Origin: CAKUFA01 sp963618735 | GTDB taxonomy: Bacteria; Bacillota; Clostridia; Christensenellales; Aristaeellaceae | NCBI GenBank assembly: GCA_963618735.1 | Contig: CAVEUM010000009.1 | Span: 1 to 64,000 of the forward strand | Reading direction: 5' to 3' | Length of the DNA: 64,000 nucleotides | Shown: piece by piece, positions 8,129-16,929 of the stretch | How the letters are laid out: each line of letters starts with the position of its first letter | Numbering within the stretch: position 1 is the stretch's first letter | Notes under the pieces: generated by a model | Seen by the model: the letters and a program-made list of their open reading frames with translations, nothing else | What the model was told of the DNA's origin: nothing | The model's database searches: none | Program-made: the position numbers and the translations under genes

Positions 8129-9196
8129 ATGAAAAAGGTTCTGGTACAGTTTGCAGCGTTTTTTCTGGTGATCGCATGTATATTTGTCTTATTTAACGGC
8201 AAATCAGATGGATGGATCGAACCCGCTGAAGATGAGGTGACCAGTGACATTATCCTTAGCGGACAAATGTACAGCGGCAAGCTGGTTGTCAATGTCACGC
8301 TGCATCCCGATGGCACCGGTGAGCATGAGGGCAACGGCGAAACAACGCCTGTAACCTGGGAAAAAGGCGAGGGCGACGTGGCCATGATCGTTCATATGAA
8401 CATCAAGGATACAGCCTATGATATGCAGGTGATTGATACCGGCACGGGCTACAGCGCTGAATATACGCCGCATGCTGCCCTGACTTTGACCGGCAAGAAG
8501 CCTGCTAAGGACATCATCCTTTCCGGTGAAAAGTATAGCGGCAAGGTGGTCGTTAAGGTAACCCTTCATCCGGACGGAACGATGGAGCATGAAGGAAATG
8601 GTACCGTAACCGAAGGCACCTGGGAAGTCGGAACCGGCGATGTGGCGATGGTCGCGCATTTCCCGGTGAAGGATACCAACTATGACATGAACATCGTTGA
8701 TAACGGCACGAACTATGTAGCGGACTACCCGATCGTGGCGGATATGCAGCTTACCGGTGCAAAGAATGGCGATGCAGCTGAAACCGAAGTGACGGAAGAA
8801 GCACCGACTGCCACGGAGGAGCCTGCACAGGAAACCGAAGCACAGGCTGCCACGGAAGAAAAGACCGAGCCTGAATTCCCTGCCAACAGCTTTGTGCTGC
8901 ATTATGTGGCAGACATCAACGAGCAGCTGACGGGTACCTTCTCTGTTCCCTTTGATACCTGGAGCGCAGCCTTTGGCACCACTGGCAGCTACACGCCCAC
9001 TGAATCCGAGGATGTGCTGATGAGCTGGAACAGCCAGGGCAAGAGCACGGAGATGGACTTCTACGCCAACGGTGTCTATGAATTCCGCTTCACCAAGATG
9101 AGCATCACCGAGCGCGGCACCTGGACCATGCAGGACGGCAAACTGGCGGTAACCACCGAGAGCGGCCGCGAGATTGAGGCCGAGCTGATCCGCTAA
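8129..9196 (+). CDS. Exported or lipid-anchored protein with tandem beta-type repeats
   Basis: 355 residues from the ATG at 8129, preceded by AAAGGAG. The N-terminus is Met-Lys-Lys followed by a hydrophobic helix. It contains V-I-A-C, which could be a lipobox, but a hydrophobic stretch follows the Cys, so a plain membrane anchor is equally possible. Two clear repeats of about 85 residues follow (each starting D-I-I-L-S-G and containing HPDG, EHEGNG and DTxYDM), then a Thr/Glu/Ala-rich linker, then a third beta-rich domain ending in TWTMQDGKLAVTTESGREIEAELIR-type strands. No enzyme motif is visible. Lying between a symporter and a glycosidase, it may bind carbohydrate at the surface. I do not recognise the family. 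Confidence 0.7.
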   Translation: MKKVLVQFAAFFLVIACIFVLFNGKSDGWIEPAEDEVTSDIILSGQMYSGKLVVNVTLHPDGTGEHEGNGETTPVTWEKGEGDVAMIVHMNIKDTAYDMQVIDTGTGYSAEYTPHAALTLTGKKPAKDIILSGEKYSGKVVVKVTLHPDGTMEHEGNGTVTEGTWEVGTGDVAMVAHFPVKDTNYDMNIVDNGTNYVADYPIVADMQLTGAKNGDAAETEVTEEAPTATEEPAQETEAQAATEEKTEPEFPANSFVLHYVADINEQLTGTFSVPFDTWSAAFGTTGSYTPTESEDVLMSWNSQGKSTEMDFYANGVYEFRFTKMSITERGTWTMQDGKLAVTTESGREIEAELIR

Positions 9197-9203
9197 CCCT
9201 ACC

Positions 9204-9235
9204 AATGCCCTTGCATCCATCGATGCAGGGGCATT
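9204..9235 (+). terminator. Hairpin between the repeat protein and GH2 genes
   Basis: AATGCCC and TGCATC pair with GATGCA and GGGCATT. The T tract is weak (GTTTC), so this is probably an attenuator or mRNA-end hairpin rather than a full stop. It also shows that the upstream in-frame ATG at 9205 is not the GH2 start. Confidence 0.5.
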
Positions 9236-9267
9236 GTTTCAAAAAGAATATGCCTGTGAGGTTTATG

Positions 9268-11442
9268 ATGAGAAGAAGTATCAACTTGAACATGCATTGG
9301 ATGTTCAATCAGCCCGGCAAGGAGCCTGCTGAAATTCAACTTCCCCACACCTGGAATGCTGTAGACGGCCAGGACGGCGGGAATGATTACTGGCGGGGAA
9401 CAGCGACCTATACGAAAACTTTTGTCAGGCCTGAGGTGGCGGAGAACGAGCGGATCTTTATTGAGTTCCGCGGCGCTGCAATGACAGCCGATGTGACGCT
9501 GAACGGTCAGCACCTTTGCCGTCACGAAGGCGGCTACTCCACCTTTCGGGCAGACATGACCGAGCTTCTGTGCGATGAGAACGAGCTGATCGTATCGGTG
9601 GACAACAGCGCGAATGACCGTGTTTATCCCCAAAAGGCAGATTTCACTTTTTATGGCGGTCTGTATCGGGATGTTTGCCTGGTCATTGTTCCTGAAACGC
9701 ACTTTGAGCTTGTCAAAGACGGCACGCCCGGCATCAAGGTAACGCCTGAAGTGGATCTGGCAGACGGCTCGGCAACTGTCAAGGTAGAAACCTGGCAGAA
9801 TGCGGCAGAAGTTACCGTGACGGTCGATGGCATGAGCCAAAAGGTCGCCAGCACGAATGGGCATGCGGAAGCGGTGTTCAGGATCGAACACGTTCACCTG
9901 TGGGACGGTCTGCGCGATCCGTATCTCTACACAGCGGTAGCTGCGCTGGACAGCGGCGACGAAATCAGCACCTGCTTCGGCTGTCGGGTCATGAGCTTTG
10001 ACGCACAGCAAGGTTTTCTGCTCAACGGCAGACCATACCCCCTCCGCGGCGTCAGCCGCCATCAGGACAGGCAGGGGATTGGAAACGCCCTTACTGAGCG
10101 CGAACATCGGGAAGATATTGCCCTTATTCTGGAAATCGGCGCCAACTCCGTTCGTTTGGCACATTATCAGCACGATCAGCTTTTCTATGACCTGTGCGAC
10201 GAGAACGGACTGGTTGTGTGGGCAGAAATTCCATACATCACCGAGCATATGCCAAACGGCCGCCAAAACACGCTGGATCAGATGCGGGAGCTGATTGCTC
10301 AGTGCTACAATCATCCTTGCATCGCCTGCTGGGGTCTTTCCAACGAGATTGCGGTTCATGGCGTGACGGAGGATCTGATGGAAAACCATCGCCTGCTCAA
10401 TGATCTGTGCCATGCAATGGATCAGACCCGTCCTACCGTTATGGCGCATGCGTTCATGCTGGAGCAGGACAGCCCGCTGACCAACCTGCCGGATATCGCC
10501 AGCTACAATCTGTACTTCGGCTGGTATTTGGGATCACTGAGCCAGAATGACAGCTTCTTTGATGCGTATCACGCAAAATATCCTGATCGGGTCATGGGTT
10601 TCTCGGAATACGGCGCAGACGCCAACGTGCGTTTCCAATCCTCCCATCCTGAATCCGGCGATTACAGCGAACAGTACCAGTGCGCGTATCATGAATACAT
10701 CCTGGGCTGCATCGAGCGGCATCCGTGGCTGTGGGCGACTCACGCCTGGAATATGTTCGACTTTGCCGCCGACGGACGGGACGAAGGAGGCGCCCACGGT
10801 CTCAACCAGAAAGGACTGGTGTCTTTCGACCGAAAGCTGAAAAAGGACGCCTTCTATCTCTATAAGGCGGCCTGGAACAGGGATGATCCTTTTGTGCATC
10901 TGTGCGGAAGCCGCTATGTTAACCGCGCCGAGGCAGAAACCGAGATCAGGGTATATTCCAACCAGCCCAGCGTGACCTTGCTGGCAGACGGCAGAGAAAT
11001 CGAAAGCCAAAACGGAAAGACCGTGTTCGTTTTCAAGGTGCCGATTACGAATGAGCATACCATCACTGCCGTTGCAGGCACATGCCGAGATACGATGGTC
11101 ATCCGAAAGGTGGATTCGCCCGATCCCGATTATCGCTTGAGCCAATCGAGCGGAGTTTCTAACTGGTTCGATGAGGCCGAATTCAAAACCGATTGCTTCT
11201 CCATCCGTGACAGCTTCGGTGCGCTGATGGCAAATCCTGAGGCTGGGAAAATCGTCGGTGCCATCATGGCGAAAATGAGAGCCAAACGCGGCGAGGTGGC
11301 GCAGTCTGCCGGCAACAATGCCAACCTGCAAAAGATGGTAGATGCGATGAGCTTTGAATCTCTGCTGAAAAAAGGCGGCGATGCTGTGCCCGCGGAGATG
11401 GTAAAGCAGATCAACAATCAACTGCAGCAGATCAAAAAGTAA
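9268..11442 (+). CDS. Glycoside hydrolase family 2 (beta-galactosidase/beta-glucuronidase-like)
   Basis: 725 residues from the ATG at 9268 (an ATG at 9265 is also possible), with GTGAGG just upstream. Order: sugar-binding jelly-roll domain (LPHTWNAVDGQDGGNDYWRG near the start), immunoglobulin-like domain, then the TIM barrel with RGVSRHQDR and NSVRLAHYQHD. The acid/base is E360 in GLSNE and the nucleophile E447 in GFSEYG. A C-terminal immunoglobulin-like domain (about 565-640) is followed by an unusual roughly 75-residue helical, Lys/Met/Gln-rich tail. There is no signal peptide, so it acts inside the cell on an imported glycoside. Beta-galactosidase and beta-glucuronidase specificities cannot be told apart from the sequence. 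Confidence 0.88.
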   Translation: MRRSINLNMHWMFNQPGKEPAEIQLPHTWNAVDGQDGGNDYWRGTATYTKTFVRPEVAENERIFIEFRGAAMTADVTLNGQHLCRHEGGYSTFRADMTELLCDENELIVSVDNSANDRVYPQKADFTFYGGLYRDVCLVIVPETHFELVKDGTPGIKVTPEVDLADGSATVKVETWQNAAEVTVTVDGMSQKVASTNGHAEAVFRIEHVHLWDGLRDPYLYTAVAALDSGDEISTCFGCRVMSFDAQQGFLLNGRPYPLRGVSRHQDRQGIGNALTEREHREDIALILEIGANSVRLAHYQHDQLFYDLCDENGLVVWAEIPYITEHMPNGRQNTLDQMRELIAQCYNHPCIACWGLSNEIAVHGVTEDLMENHRLLNDLCHAMDQTRPTVMAHAFMLEQDSPLTNLPDIASYNLYFGWYLGSLSQNDSFFDAYHAKYPDRVMGFSEYGADANVRFQSSHPESGDYSEQYQCAYHEYILGCIERHPWLWATHAWNMFDFAADGRDEGGAHGLNQKGLVSFDRKLKKDAFYLYKAAWNRDDPFVHLCGSRYVNRAEAETEIRVYSNQPSVTLLADGREIESQNGKTVFVFKVPITNEHTITAVAGTCRDTMVIRKVDSPDPDYRLSQSSGVSNWFDEAEFKTDCFSIRDSFGALMANPEAGKIVGAIMAKMRAKRGEVAQSAGNNANLQKMVDAMSFESLLKKGGDAVPAEMVKQINNQLQQIKK

Positions 11443-11473
11443 CCCGATGAAGTATTTGAAACAATTCTGCGTG

Positions 11474-11504
11474 AACGGCTTCCTCCTCTTTGGGGGAAGC
11501 CGTT
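11474..11504 (+). terminator. Terminator after the GH2 gene
   Basis: AACGGCTTCCTCC pairs fully (one G-T) with GGGGGAAGCCGTT. The T tract is short (TTTTCT, nine bases later). It lies between convergent GH2 and AraC genes and may serve both. Confidence 0.65.
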
Positions 11505-11568
11505 TGCGCTGCGCTTTTCTGTTGTGAAGACCAACTGCGCCTGAGATGCGCTCAGACCGCAGGTGTTT

Positions 11569-12792
11569 TTAGACACGCTGATGTTCCTTGCGATAGGCTG
11601 CCGGCGATTGGCCGATCTCCTGTGTGAATACTTGCGTAAAATAATTGCGGTTACTAAACCCAAGCTGATCGGATATGTTTTGAATGCTTTCCTGCGTGTT
11701 GACAAGCAAAAACTTTGCCCGTTCAATGCGCATACACCGAATATATTGGTCGATACTTAGCCCCATCTGCTGCTTGAACAGGCGGGAGAGGTAGTAATCG
11801 GAATACCCCACCTGCCGAGCCAAAGCGGATGCGCTGTTTTTATCGCCGAGGTGCAATTGGATGTATTCGCAGCAGTCGCGGATGGGCTTGCTGACGGATG
11901 AAATCGCTTTCTGCTTATGCACCTGCTCTATTAAATCGCTGTACATGGTGCGGCCGATCTGCGTGATATCTGCGATGGTGCGTGCATGCTCAACGGCCTG
12001 AATATAGGCATCATTGCGCGTGTATGCGACCTCCGGTGAAAGTCCGCCTTCGACTGCCGCTCGGGAGCAGAGAGCAATAAACTGAACCTGCGATAACTTT
12101 GCGTGCTGAAGAGGATTGGAAGACAGCTTCTGATTGCCTGTAAAGCTGCTTCCCATGCGGTGAAGCGCATGCGCATTCAAATTGCCGTCGCGAACCATCT
12201 GCAGCAATGTCTGTTCCGATTGATAGACCTGTCTGCGGTCTGCATGCTGCTCGTCATCCGCGTTTTTCTGCGTACGCACCAGCAATTCTGTTTGCTGCAG
12301 GACAATATCGCTCCTGCGGATGCGGCGGCCGCTTACGCAATATTCCATGGCAATCATTCGATTGAATAAACTGGTAATATTCATAACAGGCAAATTGTTC
12401 AGGATCTGCAGCAGCGTCGGTTTCCAGTGGGCGCTGATCTGGCTGCTGATGGTCAGCTCATCAAATTGGCGAACATCGATAGGCTGAATCAATATCGGTC
12501 CCAGCACATGAATTTGCCGCAGAGTGTCCTCTTCCATCTCCATGACCGCGCCCCACATGATGCCCATGCTGCCGCTCATCACCAGCGGATCTTTGTGTTC
12601 CGCCGCGTAGGACAGCATATAGTCGTAGCTTCCGCTGTGGCGAAATACTTTGTCCAGCGCCAGAGACTGACAATTGGTTCCCAGCAGCGTGCCGTCGGCA
12701 GCGTAATGCCAAAGAAAATAATTGTCCAAAACCGCGTTGAGGATTTCCCCGTAAAACTGAACCCGTGATTCCGGACGGCTGAGCTCTGACAT
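11569..12792 (-). CDS. AraC family transcriptional regulator
   Basis: 407 residues. The last 100 (about 305-405) form the double helix-turn-helix of AraC/XylS regulators (CCEYIQLHLGDKNSASALARQVGYSDYYLSRLFKQQMG in pieces, then NISDQLGFSNRNYFTQVFTQEIGQSPAAYRK). The N-terminal 300 residues are a sensor region of no recognised class, with a GILMWGAVMEME-like beta section and long helices, reminiscent of regulators that sit beside glycoside-use genes. AGGAGG precedes the start. It is divergent from the nine-gene run at 12976-22045 and has its own consensus promoter, so it probably activates that run. Confidence 0.88.
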   Translation of the reverse strand: MSELSRPESRVQFYGEILNAVLDNYFLWHYAADGTLLGTNCQSLALDKVFRHSGSYDYMLSYAAEHKDPLVMSGSMGIMWGAVMEMEEDTLRQIHVLGPILIQPIDVRQFDELTISSQISAHWKPTLLQILNNLPVMNITSLFNRMIAMEYCVSGRRIRRSDIVLQQTELLVRTQKNADDEQHADRRQVYQSEQTLLQMVRDGNLNAHALHRMGSSFTGNQKLSSNPLQHAKLSQVQFIALCSRAAVEGGLSPEVAYTRNDAYIQAVEHARTIADITQIGRTMYSDLIEQVHKQKAISSVSKPIRDCCEYIQLHLGDKNSASALARQVGYSDYYLSRLFKQQMGLSIDQYIRCMRIERAKFLLVNTQESIQNISDQLGFSNRNYFTQVFTQEIGQSPAAYRKEHQRV

Positions 12793-12865
12793 AGCAACCT
12801 CCTGCTTTTGCCTTGCACTTGAACAATAATTAGCGATAATATATCAATATTCGACCAGCAAGGCG

Positions 12866-12895
12866 ATTATATCAAATTAGATGATAAATTGTCAA
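12866..12895 (-). promoter_or_regulatory. Promoter of the AraC regulator gene
   Basis: On the minus strand: TTGACA (12895-12890), an 18-bp spacer and TATAAT (12871-12866), both perfect hexamers. ATATCAA-type motifs occur at 12841-12851, 12869-12879 and, inverted, at 12919-12930. They are candidate binding sites for the AraC protein. The plus-strand side has TATGAT at 12928-12933 but no good -35, as expected for an activated promoter. Confidence 0.75.
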
Positions 12896-12975
12896 ATTAT
12901 TTAATATAAATTATGGGTAATATTTGATATGATACAGACAATAAAAAAGCGCATAGGCGCTGAGGGGAGATCATT

Positions 12976-13968
12976 ATGGCTGAAATCAAAGAAGCGCTGG
13001 TTACTGTCTATGCCGGCAAAGAGGCGCTTGAACAATTGTCCGCCGCGTTGGCTCCGGCCAAAGTGACTTACTGCATGCCCTATGGTCCGGGGGCGAAGGA
13101 GAAGATCGCGGCTTCCTGCAAAACCTGCGATGTTGCAATCTTCAATGGCGATTATGATGAAGCAATTTTGGATAATCCCAATATTAAGTGGATCCATTGC
13201 TGCCGCGCAGGATTGGATAAATCCGCAAAGCCGGAAATTTTCGAGCGGGGCATTATCCTGACATCTTCTTCCGGCCGAAGCGCTCCTGCGCTGGCGGAGC
13301 ATGCACTGATGTTCATGCTTTCTCTGACCTATGATACCCCCATGCTGATGCGTGCACAGCAGCAGCACAAGTGGGCGGTTTCTCGGGAATACAGCATGAA
13401 GACCGGTATGTTTGAAAAAACACTGGGCATCATCGGTCTGGGCAAGACTGGCACCGAGGTGGCCAGACTGGTCAAGCCTTTCAATATGAATGTATTGGCC
13501 TGGGATCGTTGCCGCCGCGAGGTGGAAAACGTGAATCGGGTGTATGGTGCTGAGGATGGGGATAACCTGAACGAAATGCTCTCCCGCTGCGATTACGTGG
13601 TGCTGTGTGTCACGCTGAATGACCAGACGTTCCACATGATCGGTAAAGAGCAGTTCGCTGCCATGAAGAAGAGTGCTTTCCTGGTCAACATGGGACGGGG
13701 TCAACTGGTGGACGAGCCTGCCATGGTGGAGGCGCTGAAGGATGGCACGATTGCAGGCGCAGGTCTGGATACCTTTGAGCAGGAGCCTCTGCAGACAGAA
13801 AGTCCCCTGTGGGAGCTGCCCAATGTGCTCATCACTCCGCATATCACGCCTCAGCTTCCTGATCGGGAAGAGCGTATGCTCAGCTATGTGTATAAAAACC
13901 TGAAAGCATATCGCGAAGGCGGCGAGTTTGTCAACCGCATCACCGCCGAAAATGTCTTTACGAAGTGA
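12976..13968 (+). CDS. D-isomer-specific 2-hydroxyacid dehydrogenase
   Basis: 330 residues. An N-terminal catalytic half precedes a Rossmann domain with GIIGLGKTGTEVA near residue 150. The catalytic triad regions are present: Arg in VNMGRGQLVDE, Glu in DTFEQEP and His in TPHIT. Such enzymes interconvert 2-oxo acids and D-2-hydroxy acids with NAD(P)H. Glyoxylate/hydroxypyruvate, formate, phosphoglycerate and lactate versions all exist, and the substrate cannot be read here. It is the first gene of the long plus-strand run, with GGGGAG before the ATG, and is followed at 13 bp by the GHL6-like gene. Confidence 0.85.
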   Translation: MAEIKEALVTVYAGKEALEQLSAALAPAKVTYCMPYGPGAKEKIAASCKTCDVAIFNGDYDEAILDNPNIKWIHCCRAGLDKSAKPEIFERGIILTSSSGRSAPALAEHALMFMLSLTYDTPMLMRAQQQHKWAVSREYSMKTGMFEKTLGIIGLGKTGTEVARLVKPFNMNVLAWDRCRREVENVNRVYGAEDGDNLNEMLSRCDYVVLCVTLNDQTFHMIGKEQFAAMKKSAFLVNMGRGQLVDEPAMVEALKDGTIAGAGLDTFEQEPLQTESPLWELPNVLITPHITPQLPDREERMLSYVYKNLKAYREGGEFVNRITAENVFTK

Positions 13969-13981
13969 GGTGACTCGGGAT

Positions 13982-15955
13982 ATGGAGCAGAATCGGCACT
14001 GGTGGGAAGGCTACCCCTGGCGGATGATCCAGACGAATCTGCGAGAGATCGACATGGAGGACATCGAAGCAGCGTCCTATGCCCAGAGCCTTGCGGACTT
14101 CGGCGCGACGGTTGTCACACTGAATGCAGCCGGCATTATCGCCAGCTATGATACCAAGCTGCCTTTTCACACCAAGAGCGAATACCTGCATGGATCCAGC
14201 TTGAAGGAAATCGTGGAAGCCTGTCATCAGCGCGGCATACGGGTTATTGCGCGCATGGATTTTTCCAAAATTCGTTTCCCGCTTTACGAGCAGCATCCCG
14301 ATTGGGCGTACCGCGACAAAGATGGAAATATCTTGAATTATAACGGCAACGTGCAGACCTGCCCCAATGGCGGTTATCAGGGCGAAGCAGTGTTTGAGAT
14401 TCTCAAAGAAGCTCTGACCGAAATTCCTTTTGACGGCGTGTTCTGCAACATGGCTGGTTTCCTTGTGGTGGATTACAACGGCGTTTACCATGGCCCGTGC
14501 CATTGTGAAAACTGCAAGCGGCTGTTCAAGGAAAAATATGATGAGGAAGTGCCTGAAAGGGACGATTTCAGGAATCCTGCGTATCGCAAGTATGCGGCCT
14601 TTAAGAGCGCTTGCCTCAAGGCGCACAAAGAAAAGATGGTTGCAACCATTCGCGGCATCAGCTCGGAAATTGCCATCAATGGGGTAGACTACATCCGTAC
14701 TGAGTCGAATCTGGACATAGGTCGTCCTCAGTGGATGTATAACGCCAGCAGCAATGCGCGATTAAGCAGCGGTGCCGAGAAAGTTCGGCCTGCCGACAAC
14801 GCCTGTGTAGATTTCAGCGGATTCCGCTATCGGGATATATCAGTAAGCCCTCATCTAGTCGCCTTGCGTCATGGGCAAACGCTTGCCAACGCGGGTTCTC
14901 TCAGCCTTTTTATCATGGGACGGCTGGATAATCATCGGGATGTATCCTCCTATGGCCCTACCCGCCGCGCTTTTGCTTTCCACGCAGCCCATGAGGATTT
15001 GTTTACCCATATGCGCTCTGCGGCGAAAACCGTTTTGGTGCGTTCCAACATGATGGCGCGTGAGGACCCTGAAGGCTACGGCTGGGTTAGAGCTCTGACC
15101 GAGAGCCATATTCCTTTTGATGAAATCAAGGCTGATGAGCTGAAGGATATAAAGCAGCTGCAGGAGAAGGAACTTCTGATTCTGGGTGATATGCGTGCGG
15201 CTTCTCCAAAACTGTTGGCGCTGGCTGATGAATTTGCCGAGCAAGGAGGAACAGTCATCGCCGCAGGAGAAACAGGCTTGACAAAGGATGGCTGTGCGCT
15301 TCAATGCCTGGGAATTACAAGCATCATCAGCAATGAGCATGCTTGTATGTCCAGTATGTTTGAAATTCAGGAAGGGGAGAAGACGGTCTTCCCGCATTGT
15401 GCGGAAACCCCGTATATCCTGCCGGGTTCGGACATAATCCGTTTCACCGGTGATCCTGCGGCAAAAAAATATCTGCGTCTGATTCCCGAGCATCCTTTCG
15501 GCCCGCCTGAACTCTGCTACTACACCGAAGTTACGGAAGATCCGGGCGTTACCGTGATGCCTTATGGCCAAGGGCGGGGAATCTACCTGCCGTTTAAGCC
15601 CGCTGCCTTGCTTTGGAAGGAGGGATTCCGGAACACGCTCAGCTTCCTGCAGGATGTACTGTTCAGCCTTGCAGGAGCACAGTCCATTGCCCCCGAACTG
15701 ACGCCGATGGTTGAAGTAACTTTGAATGAAACAATGGGTAAATACTTCATTCAGCTGGTGAACACAAGCGGCGTGTTCGGCAACAGCTTCCATTCTCCGC
15801 TGCCTGTTTTTGATATTGACCTGATCCTGCCTTCAACGGCTGGCACCAAAGCAATAGCACTGAATGGCGGGTCGGTTGTCTGTGAAACACAAAAAGATCA
15901 GTTACTGCTTCACCTGAATCAACTGAAGGAATACGAAGCAATCATCATTGAATAA
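13982..15955 (+). CDS. Putative glycoside hydrolase, GHL6-like with beta-galactosidase-type trimerisation domain
   Basis: 657 residues from the ATG at 13982 (GAGGTGACTCGGGAT upstream). The N-terminal 350 residues look like the hypothetical glycosyl hydrolase 6 TIM barrel: WWEGYPWRMIQTNLREID, SLKEIVEACHQRGIRVIARMDFSK, HPDWAYRDKDG, and CHCENCKRLFKEKY, a Cys pair that could bind metal. Residues about 370-560 resemble the glutamine-amidotransferase-like domain of GH42-type enzymes. A short beta domain ends the protein. There is no signal peptide. It belongs with the GH2 enzyme and symporter in glycoside use, but the catalytic acids are not established for this group. Confidence 0.75.
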   Translation: MEQNRHWWEGYPWRMIQTNLREIDMEDIEAASYAQSLADFGATVVTLNAAGIIASYDTKLPFHTKSEYLHGSSLKEIVEACHQRGIRVIARMDFSKIRFPLYEQHPDWAYRDKDGNILNYNGNVQTCPNGGYQGEAVFEILKEALTEIPFDGVFCNMAGFLVVDYNGVYHGPCHCENCKRLFKEKYDEEVPERDDFRNPAYRKYAAFKSACLKAHKEKMVATIRGISSEIAINGVDYIRTESNLDIGRPQWMYNASSNARLSSGAEKVRPADNACVDFSGFRYRDISVSPHLVALRHGQTLANAGSLSLFIMGRLDNHRDVSSYGPTRRAFAFHAAHEDLFTHMRSAAKTVLVRSNMMAREDPEGYGWVRALTESHIPFDEIKADELKDIKQLQEKELLILGDMRAASPKLLALADEFAEQGGTVIAAGETGLTKDGCALQCLGITSIISNEHACMSSMFEIQEGEKTVFPHCAETPYILPGSDIIRFTGDPAAKKYLRLIPEHPFGPPELCYYTEVTEDPGVTVMPYGQGRGIYLPFKPAALLWKEGFRNTLSFLQDVLFSLAGAQSIAPELTPMVEVTLNETMGKYFIQLVNTSGVFGNSFHSPLPVFDIDLILPSTAGTKAIALNGGSVVCETQKDQLLLHLNQLKEYEAIIIE

Positions 15956-15973
15956 AAACGAGGAGGAAACAAT

Positions 15974-16858
15974 ATGAAAATCGCATTTATCGGACTCGGT
16001 ATCATGGGCAAGCCCATGGCTAAGAACCTGCTCAAGGCTGGCCATCAGCTGCGTGTTTACGATCGCAACCAAGCGACCCTGGATGAAATGAAAGAAGCCG
16101 GCGCTGTCATCTGCTCCAGCTCTGCCGAAACTGTTGAGGGCGTTGAACTGGTTATCACCATGCTGCCCAACAGCCCGCATGTGAAATCCGTCATGCTCGA
16201 GGACGACAAGCTGGCGGAAAAGATGCCCAAGACCGCTACCTTCATCGACTGCTCTTCCATCAATCCCGTGGCCTCCCGCGAAATCGCCGCTAAGCTGGCG
16301 GAATACGGCATTGACATGCTGGATGCCCCTGTGTCCGGCGGTCAGCCTAAGGCCGTGGACGGCACCCTGGCCTTCATGGTGGGCGGCAAGGAAGAAGTGT
16401 TCAATAAGTTCAAGCCCGTTCTGGAAACTATGGGCTCCAGCGTCGTGCTGTGCGGTGATGTCGGTGCCGGCAATGTGACCAAGCTGTGCAACCAGACCAT
16501 CGTGGCCGTCAATATCGCAGCTTTGGCCGAAGCCATGCAGATGGGTCAGATGTGCGGCGTGGAGCCTCAGAAGATTTTTGAAGCCATCAAGGGCGGCCTG
16601 GCCGGCAGCACCGTCATGAACGCCAAAGCGCCTATGATGATGGATCAGAATTTCCAGCCCGGTTTCCGCATTGACTTGCACATCAAGGACCTGACCAATG
16701 TACAGGATGCCGCCAAGGCCGTGGACGCGCCCATCCCGCTGACCCAGATGGTGCTCGAAATGATGAAGATTCTGCATCATGACGGCGATGGCAGCTGCGA
16801 CCACTCCGCTTTGCTTAAGTATTACCAGAAGCTGACTGGCGAAGTGCTGCATCACTAA
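15974..16858 (+). CDS. garR: 2-hydroxy-3-oxopropionate reductase-like (tartronate semialdehyde reductase)
   Basis: 294 residues, the usual length for the beta-hydroxyacid dehydrogenase family. N-terminal Rossmann motif FIGLGIMGKPMAKNL, substrate-binding DAPVSGGQPKAVDGTLAFMVGG, catalytic Lys in GAGNVTKLCNQ (about 170), and the C-terminal helical domain with FRIDLHIKDL. The best match is GarR/GlxR, which reduces tartronate semialdehyde to D-glycerate. The glycerate 2-kinase at 5073-6329 would then finish the route to 2-phosphoglycerate. 3-Hydroxyisobutyrate dehydrogenase activity is the alternative. AGGAGG precedes the ATG. A hairpin follows the gene. Confidence 0.8.
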   Translation: MKIAFIGLGIMGKPMAKNLLKAGHQLRVYDRNQATLDEMKEAGAVICSSSAETVEGVELVITMLPNSPHVKSVMLEDDKLAEKMPKTATFIDCSSINPVASREIAAKLAEYGIDMLDAPVSGGQPKAVDGTLAFMVGGKEEVFNKFKPVLETMGSSVVLCGDVGAGNVTKLCNQTIVAVNIAALAEAMQMGQMCGVEPQKIFEAIKGGLAGSTVMNAKAPMMMDQNFQPGFRIDLHIKDLTNVQDAAKAVDAPIPLTQMVLEMMKILHHDGDGSCDHSALLKYYQKLTGEVLHH

Positions 16859-16870
16859 GAAAACAACTGC

Positions 16871-16901
16871 GGGGCGAAGCCTTATCGCTTCGCTCCCTTC
16901 T
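16871..16901 (+). terminator. Hairpin after garR, probable attenuator
   Basis: GGGGCGAAGC pairs with GCTTCGCTCC around a six-base loop, followed by the imperfect T tract CTTCTCT. It probably lowers, rather than stops, transcription into the downstream genes. Confidence 0.5.
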
Positions 16902-16929
16902 CTATCATCCGAAAAAGGCGGGGAGAACG

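Noticed and set aside
6558..8177. 539-codon minus-strand frame opposite the symporter gene
   Set aside because: It is the complement of a clear membrane transporter, with no ribosome binding site and a non-protein-like His/Asp-rich composition.
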